Source: Streptomonospora sp. PA3 (GTDB lineage Bacteria; Actinomycetota; Actinomycetes; Streptosporangiales; Streptosporangiaceae). Taken from it: a stretch of DNA of 64,000 bases. Both the position numbers and the translations under genes were made by a program. The stretch is taken from positions 1 to 64,000 of the forward strand of contig NZ_VTZW01000020.1 of assembly GCF_009728995.1 (NCBI RefSeq), read 5' to 3'. Of this stretch, positions 34,411-43,512 are shown piece after piece (the first letter of the stretch is position 1; every line of letters begins with the position of its first letter). A model generated the notes under the pieces. That model saw only the letters and a program-made list of their open reading frames with translations, made no database searches and was not told where the DNA came from.

Positions 34411-35841
34411 GTGATGCCCGACGCCCTCTCCCGGCTGCGGGGCCGCATCCCCCCGATGCGCGACTGGCGGCTGGGTACCCGGTTCGCCGTGTCGTTCGCG
34501 CTGGTGGCGGCCGTGGTGATCGCGCTGGTGGGCTCCCTCGCCTACAACACGGCGGCGTTCCTCATCCGCGCCGACGAGCAGCAGGAGTTCGAGACCACGG
34601 TGCAGAGCCTCGTGCAGGACCTGCGCGGCCCGCCCCTGGATCCGTTCGACGGTGACGGCACACCGGCGGTGCTGCACTCGGAGTCGTTCACCTTCCAGCT
34701 CATCTCCCCCGACGGCGGGGTGCAGGTGCAGGTGCGCGGCGGGGAGCGGGTCCGCCTGCTGCCGGTCACCCCCGAGGACCACGAGATCGCGGCGGCGCAG
34801 GAGGCCGGCGTGGTGCACACCCGCCAGGACAGCGCCGAGGGCGAGGAGTACCGCATCGCCACGGTGTCCTTCGGGAGTGGCGGCGGCGCGATCCAGGTCG
34901 GCCAGCGGCTCTCCCCCACCGAGGACATGCTGGACCGGCTCGCCACCCAGTTGCTGGGCGTCGGGGTGGCGGTGCTCATCGGCGCGGGGGCGGCCGGCTG
35001 GCTGATCGGCCGGCGCGTCACCGGGCGCCTGGTCCGGCTGACCGAGGCGGCCGAGTACGTCAGCACCACCGGTCGGCTGGACTATCCGGTGCCCGGCGGC
35101 GGCTGGAGCGGCCCGCAGCACTCGGGCGACGAGGTCAACCGGCTGGGCAGCGCGTTCAGCGCGATGCTGGCCCGGTTGGCCGGGGCGAAGGAGGAGCAGC
35201 GGCGCCTGGTGCAGAACGCCTCCCACGAGCTGCGCACGCCGCTGACGAGCCTGCGCACCAACGTCAGCGTGATGCGGCGCTTCGAGGAGCTGCCGCCCGA
35301 GGGGCGCCGTCAGCTCGTCGAGGACCTCCAGGGCGAGACACGGGAGCTGGCCGACCTGGTCGACGAGCTGGTGGAGCTGGCCACCGAGAGCCGCGAGGAC
35401 GAGGAGCCCGCCGACGTGGGACTGCGCGAGCTGGCCGAGCGGGTGGCGGCGCGCACCAGCCGGCGCACGGGGCGCGAGGTCACCGTCGACGCCGACGACA
35501 CCGTGGTCCACGGCCGGCCGGGCGCTTTGGAGCGGGCGCTGTCCAACCCGGTGGAGAACGCCGCGAAGTTCGATCCCGAGGGCGAGGCGCCCATCGAGAT
35601 CGTCGTACGCGAGGGACGGGTCGAGGTCCGCGACCGCGGTCCCGGCATCGACGAGCAGGAGCTGTCCCACATCTTCGAGCGGTTCTACCGCGCGCCCTCG
35701 GCGCGCGGCATGCCCGGATCGGGTCTGGGGCTGTCGATGGTCCACGACATCGTCGCGGCCCACGGCGGCCGCGTGCTCGCGAGCAACCGTCCGGACGGCG
35801 GAGCCGTCGTCGGTTTCTGGCTGCCGCCGCACATACAGTAG
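34411..35841 (+). CDS. HAMP sensor histidine kinase (MprB-like)
   Basis: A 476-residue kinase. Helices at about 27-50 and 182-200 bracket a 130-residue sensor domain outside the cell; then HAMP, a HisKA box with His272 (NASHELRTPLTSLRTNV), N-box ALSNPVENAAKFDP, G1 DRGPGIDEQ, F-box HIFERFYRA and G2 GSGLGLSMV. In the N-box, Pro replaces the usual Leu/Ala before VENA, a mild oddity. GTG 34411 is the first good start after the regulator stop. MprB in mycobacteria signals envelope stress and controls the PepD protease; an HtrA/PepD-like gene lies at 39644-41488. Confidence 0.93.
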   Translation: MMPDALSRLRGRIPPMRDWRLGTRFAVSFALVAAVVIALVGSLAYNTAAFLIRADEQQEFETTVQSLVQDLRGPPLDPFDGDGTPAVLHSESFTFQLISPDGGVQVQVRGGERVRLLPVTPEDHEIAAAQEAGVVHTRQDSAEGEEYRIATVSFGSGGGAIQVGQRLSPTEDMLDRLATQLLGVGVAVLIGAGAAGWLIGRRVTGRLVRLTEAAEYVSTTGRLDYPVPGGGWSGPQHSGDEVNRLGSAFSAMLARLAGAKEEQRRLVQNASHELRTPLTSLRTNVSVMRRFEELPPEGRRQLVEDLQGETRELADLVDELVELATESREDEEPADVGLRELAERVAARTSRRTGREVTVDADDTVVHGRPGALERALSNPVENAAKFDPEGEAPIEIVVREGRVEVRDRGPGIDEQELSHIFERFYRAPSARGMPGSGLGLSMVHDIVAAHGGRVLASNRPDGGAVVGFWLPPHIQ

Positions 35842-36340
35842 GGCGGGCGGTGCCACCCGGAGGGTGGGCCGGAGTCAGGTCGGACGGCGGCCGCGCGGCT
35901 CCCCGCCCTGCGGTCGGCTTTGTCCGATGTTTATCGGATCTTGATCTTTTCTCTAGGAGAATTCCCAGGCCAACAGTGTTGTCCACGGGAGGCCGCACTT
36001 CGGTCGGCTCCGCAGGCGGCGCCGGACCCAGGCGGTAGTCGGACCGTGGCTCCACGCACACACCGCACCCGCGGTTCATCGGTCACCGGTGCGACCTGTC
36101 ACACTCGGCGGGGGCGTCCGGTATGCCCGAAAGCGGCCGCCTCGGCCGTACGCGGCGGCGGGCGGTCGGGGGCCCGGCGGGTTCTCCGCCTTCGCAGCGC
36201 GCGCAACCGTCCCCGACCCGGCACCGTTTCGCCGGCGCCCGTCCCGCACCGCACCGCCGGACCCGCACGCACATCGAGGTACCCGACGTACCAGCCGCAC
36301 CCGCCGCAGCGGGTGCCCCGCAAGGAGGGCGCAGCAGCAC
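35842..36340. other. 499-base gene-free stretch with a local AT-rich patch
   Basis: No gene is convincing. At 35926-35941 is a small perfect dyad (TCCGAT-GTTT-ATCGGA) followed by TTGATCTTTTCTCTAGGAG, far more AT-rich than the surroundings and a good place for a promoter of the downstream transporter, giving a leader near 380 nt. No known riboswitch fold is recognisable by eye in that leader. Confidence 0.4.
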
Positions 36341-37456
36341 ATGACCTTGCCAGTGGTCGCCGCGATCGCGGGTGCGTTCGCTGTCGCGGCGGGGGCCGCG
36401 TTCCAGGAGCGGTCGGTCATCAGGGCGCCCCGGCTGGGCCAGCTGCGCCTGCTGTCGTTCCTGGTGCGCAGCCGCGGTTGGTGCCTGGGCACGTTCCTCA
36501 CGGTGACGGGCGTCGTGGCGCACATGGCGGCGCTGAGTTACGCGCCGCTGATCATCATCCAGCCGATCGGGGTCAGCGGGCTGCTGTTCGCGGTGATGCT
36601 CTCCGCCTTCTTCCGCCGGCAGCGCTTGACGAAAGCGCAGGTGGTGGGCTCGCTGGCGGTGACGATCGCGCTGGCCGGGCTGTTGGCCACGCTGCCGGGC
36701 CATGCAGGGGCGCCGGTGCCCACCCGCGCCGAGACGATCCTCATGCCGGTGGTGTGCGCGGGCGTGATCGTGGTGTGCGTGGCGGCGGCCCGGTTCACCG
36801 GAGCGGTCACCCGGGCCTGGACGCTGGCGCTGGCCGGAGGTGTGGCCTACGGGGCGACGTCGGCCTACGCGCGCGTCATCGGGTCGGAGGCGGCCACCGA
36901 TCTGCTGGCCGTGCTGCAGCCGCTGACGCTGGTGGGCCTGGCGATCGGCCTGACCGGCGCCGTGGTGGTGCAGAACGCCTACCGCAGCGGGCACTTCGCG
37001 CTCGCGTACGCGACGCTGCTGATCAGCGACCCGCTGTCGGCCGCCGTGATCGGCGTGGCCTTCTTCGACGAGCGCATCCCCACCGGGCCGGTGGACGGCT
37101 CGATCGCCGCCGCTGCCGCCGTCCTGCTCGTCGCGGGTGTGATCATGCTCGCCCGCTCCAGCCAGCCGGCGCCGCATACGGGGGTGCCCGACTCCCGGCC
37201 GACCGCGGCGCGGCTGCGCCCGGCCGACGGCCGCGACGTTCCGCATCCCGCCTCCGAGGCCGAAGGGCCGCCGCGCGGCACGGCGCCGGAGCGGCGGACC
37301 GCAGGCGGGCGCGACCGCGACCGGGACTCGACCGGCCATCAGGTCAGACCCGGCGCCGAGCCCCCGGGACGGGCCGGGCACGTCGCCGAGCGCGGCAGGA
37401 GCGCCGCCCCGCCCGGCCGGCACCGCACTCGGCCCGCGAAGCCGGCGCTGGAGTGA
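36341..37456 (+). CDS. DMT-superfamily (EamA/NIPA-like) transporter
   Basis: A 371-residue protein. Residues 1-270 contain nine to ten helices in two EamA-type halves; the segments AAGAAFQERSVI, LSYAPLIIIQPIGVSGLLFAVMLSAFF and SDPLSAAVIGVAFFDERI are typical of actinobacterial DMT exporters/permeases. The last 100 residues are a charged, disordered cytoplasmic tail rich in Arg, Gly and Pro with no match known to me. AAGGAGG at 36322-36328 is a slightly distant ribosome site. The substrate is unknown. It converges on the small gene at 37478. Confidence 0.85.
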   Translation: MTLPVVAAIAGAFAVAAGAAFQERSVIRAPRLGQLRLLSFLVRSRGWCLGTFLTVTGVVAHMAALSYAPLIIIQPIGVSGLLFAVMLSAFFRRQRLTKAQVVGSLAVTIALAGLLATLPGHAGAPVPTRAETILMPVVCAGVIVVCVAAARFTGAVTRAWTLALAGGVAYGATSAYARVIGSEAATDLLAVLQPLTLVGLAIGLTGAVVVQNAYRSGHFALAYATLLISDPLSAAVIGVAFFDERIPTGPVDGSIAAAAAVLLVAGVIMLARSSQPAPHTGVPDSRPTAARLRPADGRDVPHPASEAEGPPRGTAPERRTAGGRDRDRDSTGHQVRPGAEPPGRAGHVAERGRSAAPPGRHRTRPAKPALE

Positions 37457-37477
37457 TCCGGGTGCCGCGGCACGCCG

Positions 37478-37918
37478 TCAGGGCCGCTCGGTGGTACGCA
37501 CGAAGGTGAGGTCGAAGTCCTTGCGCCAGGTGCGCCCCTCGTCCTCCGAGGCTTCCCAGCGGCCCGCGATCACGTCCTTGCCCACCTCGGCGATGAAGCG
37601 CTGGTGGAAGTCGGGGTCTTCGCGGGTCAGCGTCCAATCCGTCCCGTCGAACGCCATGTGGAACAGCCGGGAGACCCCGCGGTCGTCGTGGTAGAACGCC
37701 GCGAACCCGCCGCGGGCGTCGCTGTGCCCGATGGCGAGTTCGTAGGCCGATTCCCCGCCGAAGTCGCACCGCTGGAGGATGAACGCGTCGCCGATCCACT
37801 CGAACGTCGTCGAGCCGTGCACCTCGGTGCCCGGGGGTTCGAGGAACCAGGCGTCCGACATCGTCAGCGTCCATCGGCCGATGAGACCGTCCAGCTTCTC
37901 CACACTCGGGTTGCGCAT
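37478..37918 (-). CDS. DUF1579-like small cytoplasmic protein
   Basis: A 146-residue protein with a lipocalin-like pattern: LDGLIGRWTLTMSDAWFL at the start, then WIGDAFILQRCDF, YHDDRGVSRLFHMAF, GTDWTLTRED and FIAEVGKDVIAGRWEASEDEGRTW. This resembles the DUF1579/calycin-type single-domain proteins with no defined reaction. No signal peptide. It is monocistronic and ends 21 bases from the convergent transporter gene. Confidence 0.75.
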   Translation of the reverse strand: MRNPSVEKLDGLIGRWTLTMSDAWFLEPPGTEVHGSTTFEWIGDAFILQRCDFGGESAYELAIGHSDARGGFAAFYHDDRGVSRLFHMAFDGTDWTLTREDPDFHQRFIAEVGKDVIAGRWEASEDEGRTWRKDFDLTFVRTTERP

Positions 37919-38092
37919 CGCTGCCTCCGCAGTCGCGATCGTGGTCGAGGTGTCGACTGCGGGCGGGCCCCGAACTCATCGGTCTGACGGCCGGCACCCG
38001 CGGCCGGTGCACCGCGGCTCCAGCCTCCCACGCACGGGGCCGCCGGGCGGCGCCCTCCGCATCCGCCGGCCGATCTTGGCCGCCCAGTGGGA

Positions 38093-39355
38093 TCAGCGCG
38101 GCGCGAGGCCGCGGTAGATCTCCTCGTATCGGGCGAGGGACGCCTGGTGGTCGTGCTGGGAGACGAGCCGGCGGCTGGCCTCGCCCATGCGGTCGCGCTC
38201 CTGTTCGCTGGAGAGGATCTCCGCGGCGTACTTGGCGAGATCGCCCGGCTCCCCCGGCGGGTAGAGGTAGCCGTTGCGGCCCGTCTGGACCAGATGCGGC
38301 AGCGCCAGCGCGTCGGCGGCGACGACCGGCAGCCCGCTGGCCATCGCCTCCAAGGTGGCGATGCTCTGCAGCTCGGCGGTGCCGGCGATGGCGAACACGT
38401 CGGCGGCGTGGTAGACGTCCGGCAGGTCCGCGTCTGGCACGAACCCGAGCAGGTGCACGCGGTCGTCCACGCCGCGGCTGCGCGCCAGCTCCTCCAGGTG
38501 CGGCCGCTGCGGTCCGGCGCCGGCCACCACGAGCTGGGTGCCGGGAACGGTTATGTGCGCCAGTGCCTCGACGAGGTCGCCGATGTTCTTCTCGGCGTCC
38601 AGGCGCCCCACGAAGGCGAGGGTGGGCCGGTCGGGCACCCCCAGCCGCCGCCGGATCCGCGCGCGTTGCGCGGCGCCGCCCGCCAGGGGCCGGAACCGGT
38701 CCAGGTCGGTGCCGCAGGAGACCGCCTCGACGGGCCGGTGGAAGCCCTTGTCGCGCAGCAACCGGGCGGCGATGGCCGTCGGGGTCGTGACGTGGTCGGC
38801 CGCGGAGGTGACCCGCACGAAGTCGCGCCAGGCGCGGTCGCCGATCGCCGAGCGCAGCGCCGGCGGGCAGTGCAGGTAGGTGAACAGGTTCTCCGGCATG
38901 AAGTGGTTGGTGGCGATCACCGGGATGCCGTGGCGGCGGGCCGCGCGCAGCAGCAGGCGGCCGACGATGAAGTGGTTCTGGATGTGCACGGCGTCGGGGC
39001 GCAGCCGGGCGAGCAGGCGGTCGATGTGGCCGGTGAGGCCCGCCGGGACCGCCAGGCGCACGGTTTCGTGCACCACCGACGGCACGGACCGCAGCCGGTG
39101 CTCGACGACCCCGCCGGCCTCGGCGATATGCGGCGGCCCCTGCGCCGAGGGGCACAGCACGTGCACATCGCCGCCCCGCTCGGCGAGTCCCCGCGCCAGG
39201 CGCGAGGTGAACAGCGCGGCGCCGTTGACGTCCGGCGGGAAGGTGTCGGAGCCGATGAGCACGCGCAGACGCGCGGACGGTCCGCCGCCGTTCCGCCGTG
39301 GGGGCTCCTGCCGCCGATGTCGGCCCGAGGGTGCGGGGGGAAGGGTGTGGCCCAT
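38093..39355 (-). CDS. GT4-family glycosyltransferase
   Basis: A 420-residue retaining GT-B glycosyltransferase. The N-terminal domain has IGSDTFPPDVNGAALFTSRLARGL and VHIQNHFIVGRLLL; the C-terminal nucleotide-sugar domain has TLAFVGRLDAEKNIGDLVEAL, HLLGFVPDADLPDVY and the donor-binding EAMASGLPVVAADA, with the EX7E-type acidic pair (ELQSIATLE). This pattern is common in actinobacterial PimB/MgtA-like mannosyltransferases, but the acceptor cannot be named. I chose ATG 39355 (GGAG 8 bases ahead) over GTG 39361, whose spacing to that site is too short. Residues 1-30 are a disordered Pro/Arg tail. Confidence 0.9.
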   Translation of the reverse strand: MGHTLPPAPSGRHRRQEPPRRNGGGPSARLRVLIGSDTFPPDVNGAALFTSRLARGLAERGGDVHVLCPSAQGPPHIAEAGGVVEHRLRSVPSVVHETVRLAVPAGLTGHIDRLLARLRPDAVHIQNHFIVGRLLLRAARRHGIPVIATNHFMPENLFTYLHCPPALRSAIGDRAWRDFVRVTSAADHVTTPTAIAARLLRDKGFHRPVEAVSCGTDLDRFRPLAGGAAQRARIRRRLGVPDRPTLAFVGRLDAEKNIGDLVEALAHITVPGTQLVVAGAGPQRPHLEELARSRGVDDRVHLLGFVPDADLPDVYHAADVFAIAGTAELQSIATLEAMASGLPVVAADALALPHLVQTGRNGYLYPPGEPGDLAKYAAEILSSEQERDRMGEASRRLVSQHDHQASLARYEEIYRGLAPR

Positions 39356-39643
39356 GGTCACGTCTCCAGATCGAGGCGCGGCTGAGCGGGACCGCGCCGT
39401 GATTGCGGTGGCCTTCTCCGTCGGTCGCCGCCGCCGGCGCCGTTACAGCCGGCGTACGGCCGGTTGCCGCACGGTGCCGCGAACGATACCCCGGCCCCGC
39501 CCGATTCACCGAGCGCGCCGGTCGTGTCGCACATCGTGCGCCCGCGGCGGGCCGCCGAGCCCGCGGGACCCGGCGCGAGCGCCGGGTCCCGTCCCCCCGT
39601 CCCCTCCCGGTCCCCGCTCCGGGAGGCCGTCGTCGGCGGGCCG

Positions 39644-41488
39644 TCAGCCGTTGAGGCTGTCGGAGGACTGGGCCGCGAGCGTCACCTCGGTCTCGTGGTG
39701 CTCGCCGTCGCGGACGTAGCCGATCGTGATCGTGTCGCCGGGCTGGTGGGCCCGGATGGCCGCGATGAGTGCGTTGGGGCCCTCGACCTCCTTGCCGTTG
39801 ACGTGGGTGATGCGGTCGCCGCGCTCCAGCCCGGCCTTGGCCGCGGCACCGCCGTCGGTGGTCTCGACGATCGTGGCGCCCTCGGCGCGGCGCTGGTCGG
39901 TGATGGTGGCCTGGATGGCGGCGTAGCTGGCCTGGCCGTCCTCGATGAGCTGCTGGGCGATGGGCTTGGCCTGGTTGATCGGGATGGCGAAGCCGAGTCC
40001 GATCGAGCCGGCCTGGCCCGAGGCCCCCGTCGAGGCGATCGCGGTGTTGATGCCGATGACCTCGCCGCTCATGTTCATCAGCGGTCCGCCGGAGTTGCCC
40101 GGGTTGATGGGGGCGTCGGTCTGGATCGCGTTGATGACCGTGGAGGTCTGCAGCTCCTGCTCCTGCTGCTGCTCGGGCGGCGCGAAGGGGTTCTGCGGCT
40201 GCTGCTCCGGCGCGCTGGCGCCGGTGTTGACCGGCCGGTCGAGCGCGCTGACCACGCCCGAGGTGACCGTTCCCTGCAGGCCCAGCGGCGAGCCGATCGC
40301 GACGACGTCGGCGCCCACCTCGACCTTGTCGGAGTTGCCCAGGTCGGCGACGCTCAGCCCGCTCACGTCCTGGGCCTTGATGACGGCGAGGTCGGAGACG
40401 GGGTCCGAGCCGAGGATGTCGGCCTGCGCCTCGTCGCCGTTCTGGAAGGACACGGTGACGGAGTCGCCTTCGGCCGCGGCGACGACGTGGGCGTTGGTGA
40501 GGATGTTGCCGTCGGAGCTGATGATCACCCCGCTGCCGGCGCCCTGGCCCGCCTGGATGGAGACCACGCTCGGCAGCGCGCGGTCGGCGACCTTGCTGAC
40601 GTCGCCGCTGGAGACCGAGCCCTCCGAGTCGCCGGTCAGCGCCGAGGTGGAGCCGGCGCCCTCGACGAAGAAGGCGGTGACGGCGGCCGCGGCCGGGCCC
40701 ACGATCAGGCTGGTGATCAGGGCCGTCACGGCGGCCACGAGCAGGACCTTGTTCCGCCGGAGGAACGACGGCCTGCGCGGCTGCTCGCCGTAGGGCCCGC
40801 CGGGGTGGCCTTCACCGGGCGGGGGCGGCGGGTATCCGCCGTAGCCGGGGTCGCCGGGACGGCCTCCCGAGCCGGGGTGCCAGCCCCCGGGCGCGGAGCC
40901 GGCGTGCTCGGGTCCGGGGCCGTAGGAGCCGGGGGCGCCGGCGCCTGTTCCGGACCAGGCCGCGGCCTCGTAGCCGCCCGGACCGGCGTGGTGACCATGG
41001 TGACCGGGGTGGCCGGGACCGCCCGGTCCGGGGGGCGGACCGTAGGGGGCGCGGTCTCCTGGCTGCTCGTGGCCGCCCGGCTGCCGCGCATCGGCGGGGT
41101 GGGCGCCGGGCGCGTAGGGAGACGGGGCGTCCTGAGAGGGGGTTCCGTCGCGGGGGTCCTGAGGGGGCTCGGGCCGGTTCTCGTCCGCGGCGGGGGCCTC
41201 GTCGCCGCCCTGTTCCGCGGCGCCCTGGGGCGTCGATCGCGCCGGGCGGTTGGCCACCGACGACCGCCAGCGTGCGGTGGTCTCCGCGGCGCCGCCTACA
41301 GGCTCTCCGCCTTCAGCATCGCGCGGGTTGCCGCCGGTCTGCGGCTCGTGGTCGGCACGCTCGGCCGAGGAGGCGGGGTCGGCGCCGGACCGGGCGGGGT
41401 CCGCGGACGCCTCGGCCGGCTCCGCCGGACGGCCACCGCCGTCCTGGTCCCCGGTGGGGAATCCCTTGTTGGGGTCACTGGCACTCAT
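39644..41488 (-). CDS. Membrane-anchored HtrA/PepD-like serine protease with PDZ domain
   Basis: A 614-residue protease. Residues 1-245 are an extremely Pro/Gly-rich disordered cytoplasmic tail; one helix follows (KVLLVAAVTALITSLIVG), then the trypsin-like domain outside the cell with catalytic H334 (NAHVVA), D366 (SDLAV) and S466 (GNSGGPL), and a C-terminal PDZ domain (QATITDQRRAEGATIVETT... GLERGDRITHVNG). It degrades or refolds damaged envelope proteins. GGAGGAG five bases ahead of ATG 41488 fixes the start. A Gln/Glu-rich surface loop (EQQPQNPFAPPEQQQEQEL) lies before the catalytic serine. MprAB directly controls pepD in mycobacteria, so the MprAB-like pair 4 kb away is a candidate regulator. 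Confidence 0.93.
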   Translation of the reverse strand: MSASDPNKGFPTGDQDGGGRPAEPAEASADPARSGADPASSAERADHEPQTGGNPRDAEGGEPVGGAAETTARWRSSVANRPARSTPQGAAEQGGDEAPAADENRPEPPQDPRDGTPSQDAPSPYAPGAHPADARQPGGHEQPGDRAPYGPPPGPGGPGHPGHHGHHAGPGGYEAAAWSGTGAGAPGSYGPGPEHAGSAPGGWHPGSGGRPGDPGYGGYPPPPPGEGHPGGPYGEQPRRPSFLRRNKVLLVAAVTALITSLIVGPAAAAVTAFFVEGAGSTSALTGDSEGSVSSGDVSKVADRALPSVVSIQAGQGAGSGVIISSDGNILTNAHVVAAAEGDSVTVSFQNGDEAQADILGSDPVSDLAVIKAQDVSGLSVADLGNSDKVEVGADVVAIGSPLGLQGTVTSGVVSALDRPVNTGASAPEQQPQNPFAPPEQQQEQELQTSTVINAIQTDAPINPGNSGGPLMNMSGEVIGINTAIASTGASGQAGSIGLGFAIPINQAKPIAQQLIEDGQASYAAIQATITDQRRAEGATIVETTDGGAAAKAGLERGDRITHVNGKEVEGPNALIAAIRAHQPGDTITIGYVRDGEHHETEVTLAAQSSDSLNG

Positions 41489-41570
41489 TTACTCCTCCGG
41501 ATACTCGACCTGCTTACCGACAACGATCGGAGCCTGAGGTTAGAAGGCGGTGAGACAGACGAAAAAATGG

Positions 41571-41643
41571 GACGCGAAGCGTCTTCCGTCAGGGTGGCGG
41601 TGGGCGACGGGCGGGCAAAAGGCAGACGCGAAGCGTCTTCCGT
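41571..41643 (+). repeat. Two GACGCG-type satellite units upstream of the HtrA-like gene
   Basis: GACGCGAAGCGTCTTCCGT occurs at 41571-41589 and again at 41625-41643, a 54-base period. Each copy begins with the small palindrome GACGC-GAA-GCGTC and the first continues into a G-rich half (GGGTGGCGGTGGGCGACGGG). The same unit is seen beside copy A and inside copy B. Confidence 0.75.
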
Positions 41644-41662
41644 TGGGTGGTGGACGGAGCTC

Positions 41663-41945
41663 GGTTGAGGTGGAGAGGGCTGAAAGGAACCCTCCGAGAA
41701 CCACCGGAGCCGGCAACCACGGAGGCTGCGGCAATGGGGCTGTGATGCGCACAGCGCTGTGCGCCAGCTTGCCGCCGAGCGCACGCTGTGCCGCTCAGGT
41801 GGAGCCGCACCATCGGCAGCCCTCCACCGCAAAGGTGCTCCGTGCGCCCGGCGGCAAGCAGTGAGGCGCGCTACGCGAACCGCACCCATTGCCGCAGCCT
41901 CTCGGGTGGCCGCCGCAGAGGATTCCCGGAGGGTTCCTCTCAACC
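41663..41945. repeat. Long-palindrome repeat, copy C
   Basis: A 283-base copy inside the 708-base gap upstream of the HtrA-like gene. It keeps the outer arms GGCTGCGGCAATGGG and complement and the inner arms (one mismatch), but its tips differ from the other copies: both shoulders contain AGGAACCCTCCG facing inwards, and the tips are GGTTGAG (41663) and CTCAACC (41945). So the whole element is more symmetric than A or B. About 250 bases between it and the sulfurtransferase stop hold no gene. Confidence 0.85.
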
Positions 41946-42196
41946 CTTCCGAGAACCGGAACCCGGAAGTGGCGGCGGACGCCGAACACACGCCGGGGCG
42001 GCTCGTAGCGGCGAACGAGGTCATGTGGTATCCGCTGCCCATTCCACGCGGGAAGGCGACATCGGCGCGTCGCGCACGGAATATCCGCAGGTTGCCGCAT
42101 CATGGACTGCGGTGCGGCCCTGGATCCCTCTTCGCCCCTCTCTCCTGGTCAGCCGCGTGGCCGCCCACTGACCCGGGTCCTTCGGCCATGCGGTGT

Positions 42197-43066
42197 TCAT
42201 GCGGATCCGCCGCCCTCCCCCGTCTCCACCGGCAGCCCCGCATCGGCCCCCCACGCGCTCCACGACCCCGGGTAGAGGCGCGCTCCGGTGTATCCCGCGT
42301 ACTCCAGGGCGAGCAGATCGTGGCACGCGGTGACGCCGGAGCCGCAGTAGGCGGTGATCGTCTCGGCGGAGTCCGCGCCCAGGGCGCGGAAACGCTCGCG
42401 CAGCCGCTCCGGCGCGGCGATTCGCCCGTCCTCGGTCAGATTGCCCGCCCAGGCGGCGCTGCGGGCCCCGGGGATGTGGCCCGGCCGGGCGTCGACCGGA
42501 GCGGGTGCCTCGCCGGTGTAGCGCTCACGGGCGCGGGCGTCGAGCAGCAGCCGGTTCGGGTCGCCGGTCGCGGCGCGCACGGCGGCGGTGTCGGCGATGC
42601 GGTCGGGGGGCCAGGGCACCGGGGTGCGTTCGCGGTGCACCGGCTCGACCCCGCCCTGCTCCAGCGGGCCGGGCCAGGCGTCGATCCCGCCGTTGAGCAG
42701 CGCGGCGGGCGAGCCCAGCACGCGCAGCATCCACACCAGCCGCGCCGCTGTGGAGCCGCCGCTGTCGTCGTAGGCGACGACGGACGTGTCGTCGCCGATC
42801 CCGAGCCGGGCCAGGGAAGCGGCCAAGTCCCGCGGGTCGGGCAGCGGGTGGCGGCCGCCGGACTCGCTCGCGGGCGCCGCGAGGTCGGTGTCGACGTCGA
42901 CGAACACCGCGCCCGGCAGGTGGCCCTCCAGGTAGGCCGCATATCCCGAGCGGCCGTCGAGGTACCAGCGGACGTCGGCGAACAGGACGTCGCCGCGGTG
43001 CCGGGCCGCCCACTCCGGTTCGACGACGACGGGCAGCGCGGGGCGGTTGTTGTCATCGGATGCCAT
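42197..43066 (-). CDS. Thiosulfate/3-mercaptopyruvate sulfurtransferase (SseA-like)
   Basis: A 289-residue protein with two rhodanese domains. The inactive N-terminal one has FADVRWYLDGRSGYAAYLEGHLPGAVFVDVD; the C-terminal one has LLLDARARERYTGE and the active loop CGSGVTAC with nucleophile Cys241. The CGSGVT loop is typical of 3-mercaptopyruvate-type enzymes; classical rhodanese has a CRKGVT loop. It transfers sulfane sulfur to a thiol or cyanide acceptor in the cytoplasm. ATG 43066 is clear. It is followed upstream by two small membrane proteins on the same strand at 30 bases distance, probably one transcription unit. Confidence 0.93.
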   Translation of the reverse strand: MASDDNNRPALPVVVEPEWAARHRGDVLFADVRWYLDGRSGYAAYLEGHLPGAVFVDVDTDLAAPASESGGRHPLPDPRDLAASLARLGIGDDTSVVAYDDSGGSTAARLVWMLRVLGSPAALLNGGIDAWPGPLEQGGVEPVHRERTPVPWPPDRIADTAAVRAATGDPNRLLLDARARERYTGEAPAPVDARPGHIPGARSAAWAGNLTEDGRIAAPERLRERFRALGADSAETITAYCGSGVTACHDLLALEYAGYTGARLYPGSWSAWGADAGLPVETGEGGGSA

Positions 43067-43095
43067 GGCTGCAAGCTACCCGGACGCCGCGCGCG

Positions 43096-43512
43096 TCAGA
43101 CGGGCTCCCCTGCCGTGCGGGACCGGGTGATGCGGCGCAGCCACAGCAGCCCCAGCACCGGCAGGACGAGGGGGATGAACAGGTAGCCGCTGCCGAAGCG
43201 CGACCACACGGTGTCGTCGGGGAACGCCGCCGGATCCAGCACGCTGAACGCGCCCACGACCAGCACTCCCACCAGTTCCACGGTGCACGAGACCGCGGCC
43301 ACCCGCAGGGAGGTGCGGCCGCCCATGATCAGGCCGACGGTCGCGACGATGTAGACGACCCCGGCCAGCGCCGAGAGCGTGTAGGCCAGCGGCGCCTGGT
43401 CGAAGCGGGTGAGGATCTGCACGGCGGCGCGGGAGGTCGCCCCGATGGCGAAGATCGCGTAGATGACGACGAGCACGCGGCCGGGGCCGCTGCGGCCGGC
43501 GGGGTCAGACAC
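43096..43512 (-). CDS. Small four-helix membrane protein
   Basis: A 138-residue protein with four hydrophobic helices: VLVVIYAIFAIGATSRAA, ALAGVVYIVATVGLIM, VELVGVLVVGAFSVL and YLFIPLVLPVLGLLWL, with a charged C-terminal tail. The motif PDDTVWSRFGSGYLFIPLVLP is common in actinobacterial proteins of unknown function. The GTG start overlaps the end of the upstream membrane gene by 8 bases, so the two are translationally coupled. No function can be assigned. Confidence 0.8.
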   Translation of the reverse strand: MSDPAGRSGPGRVLVVIYAIFAIGATSRAAVQILTRFDQAPLAYTLSALAGVVYIVATVGLIMGGRTSLRVAAVSCTVELVGVLVVGAFSVLDPAAFPDDTVWSRFGSGYLFIPLVLPVLGLLWLRRITRSRTAGEPV

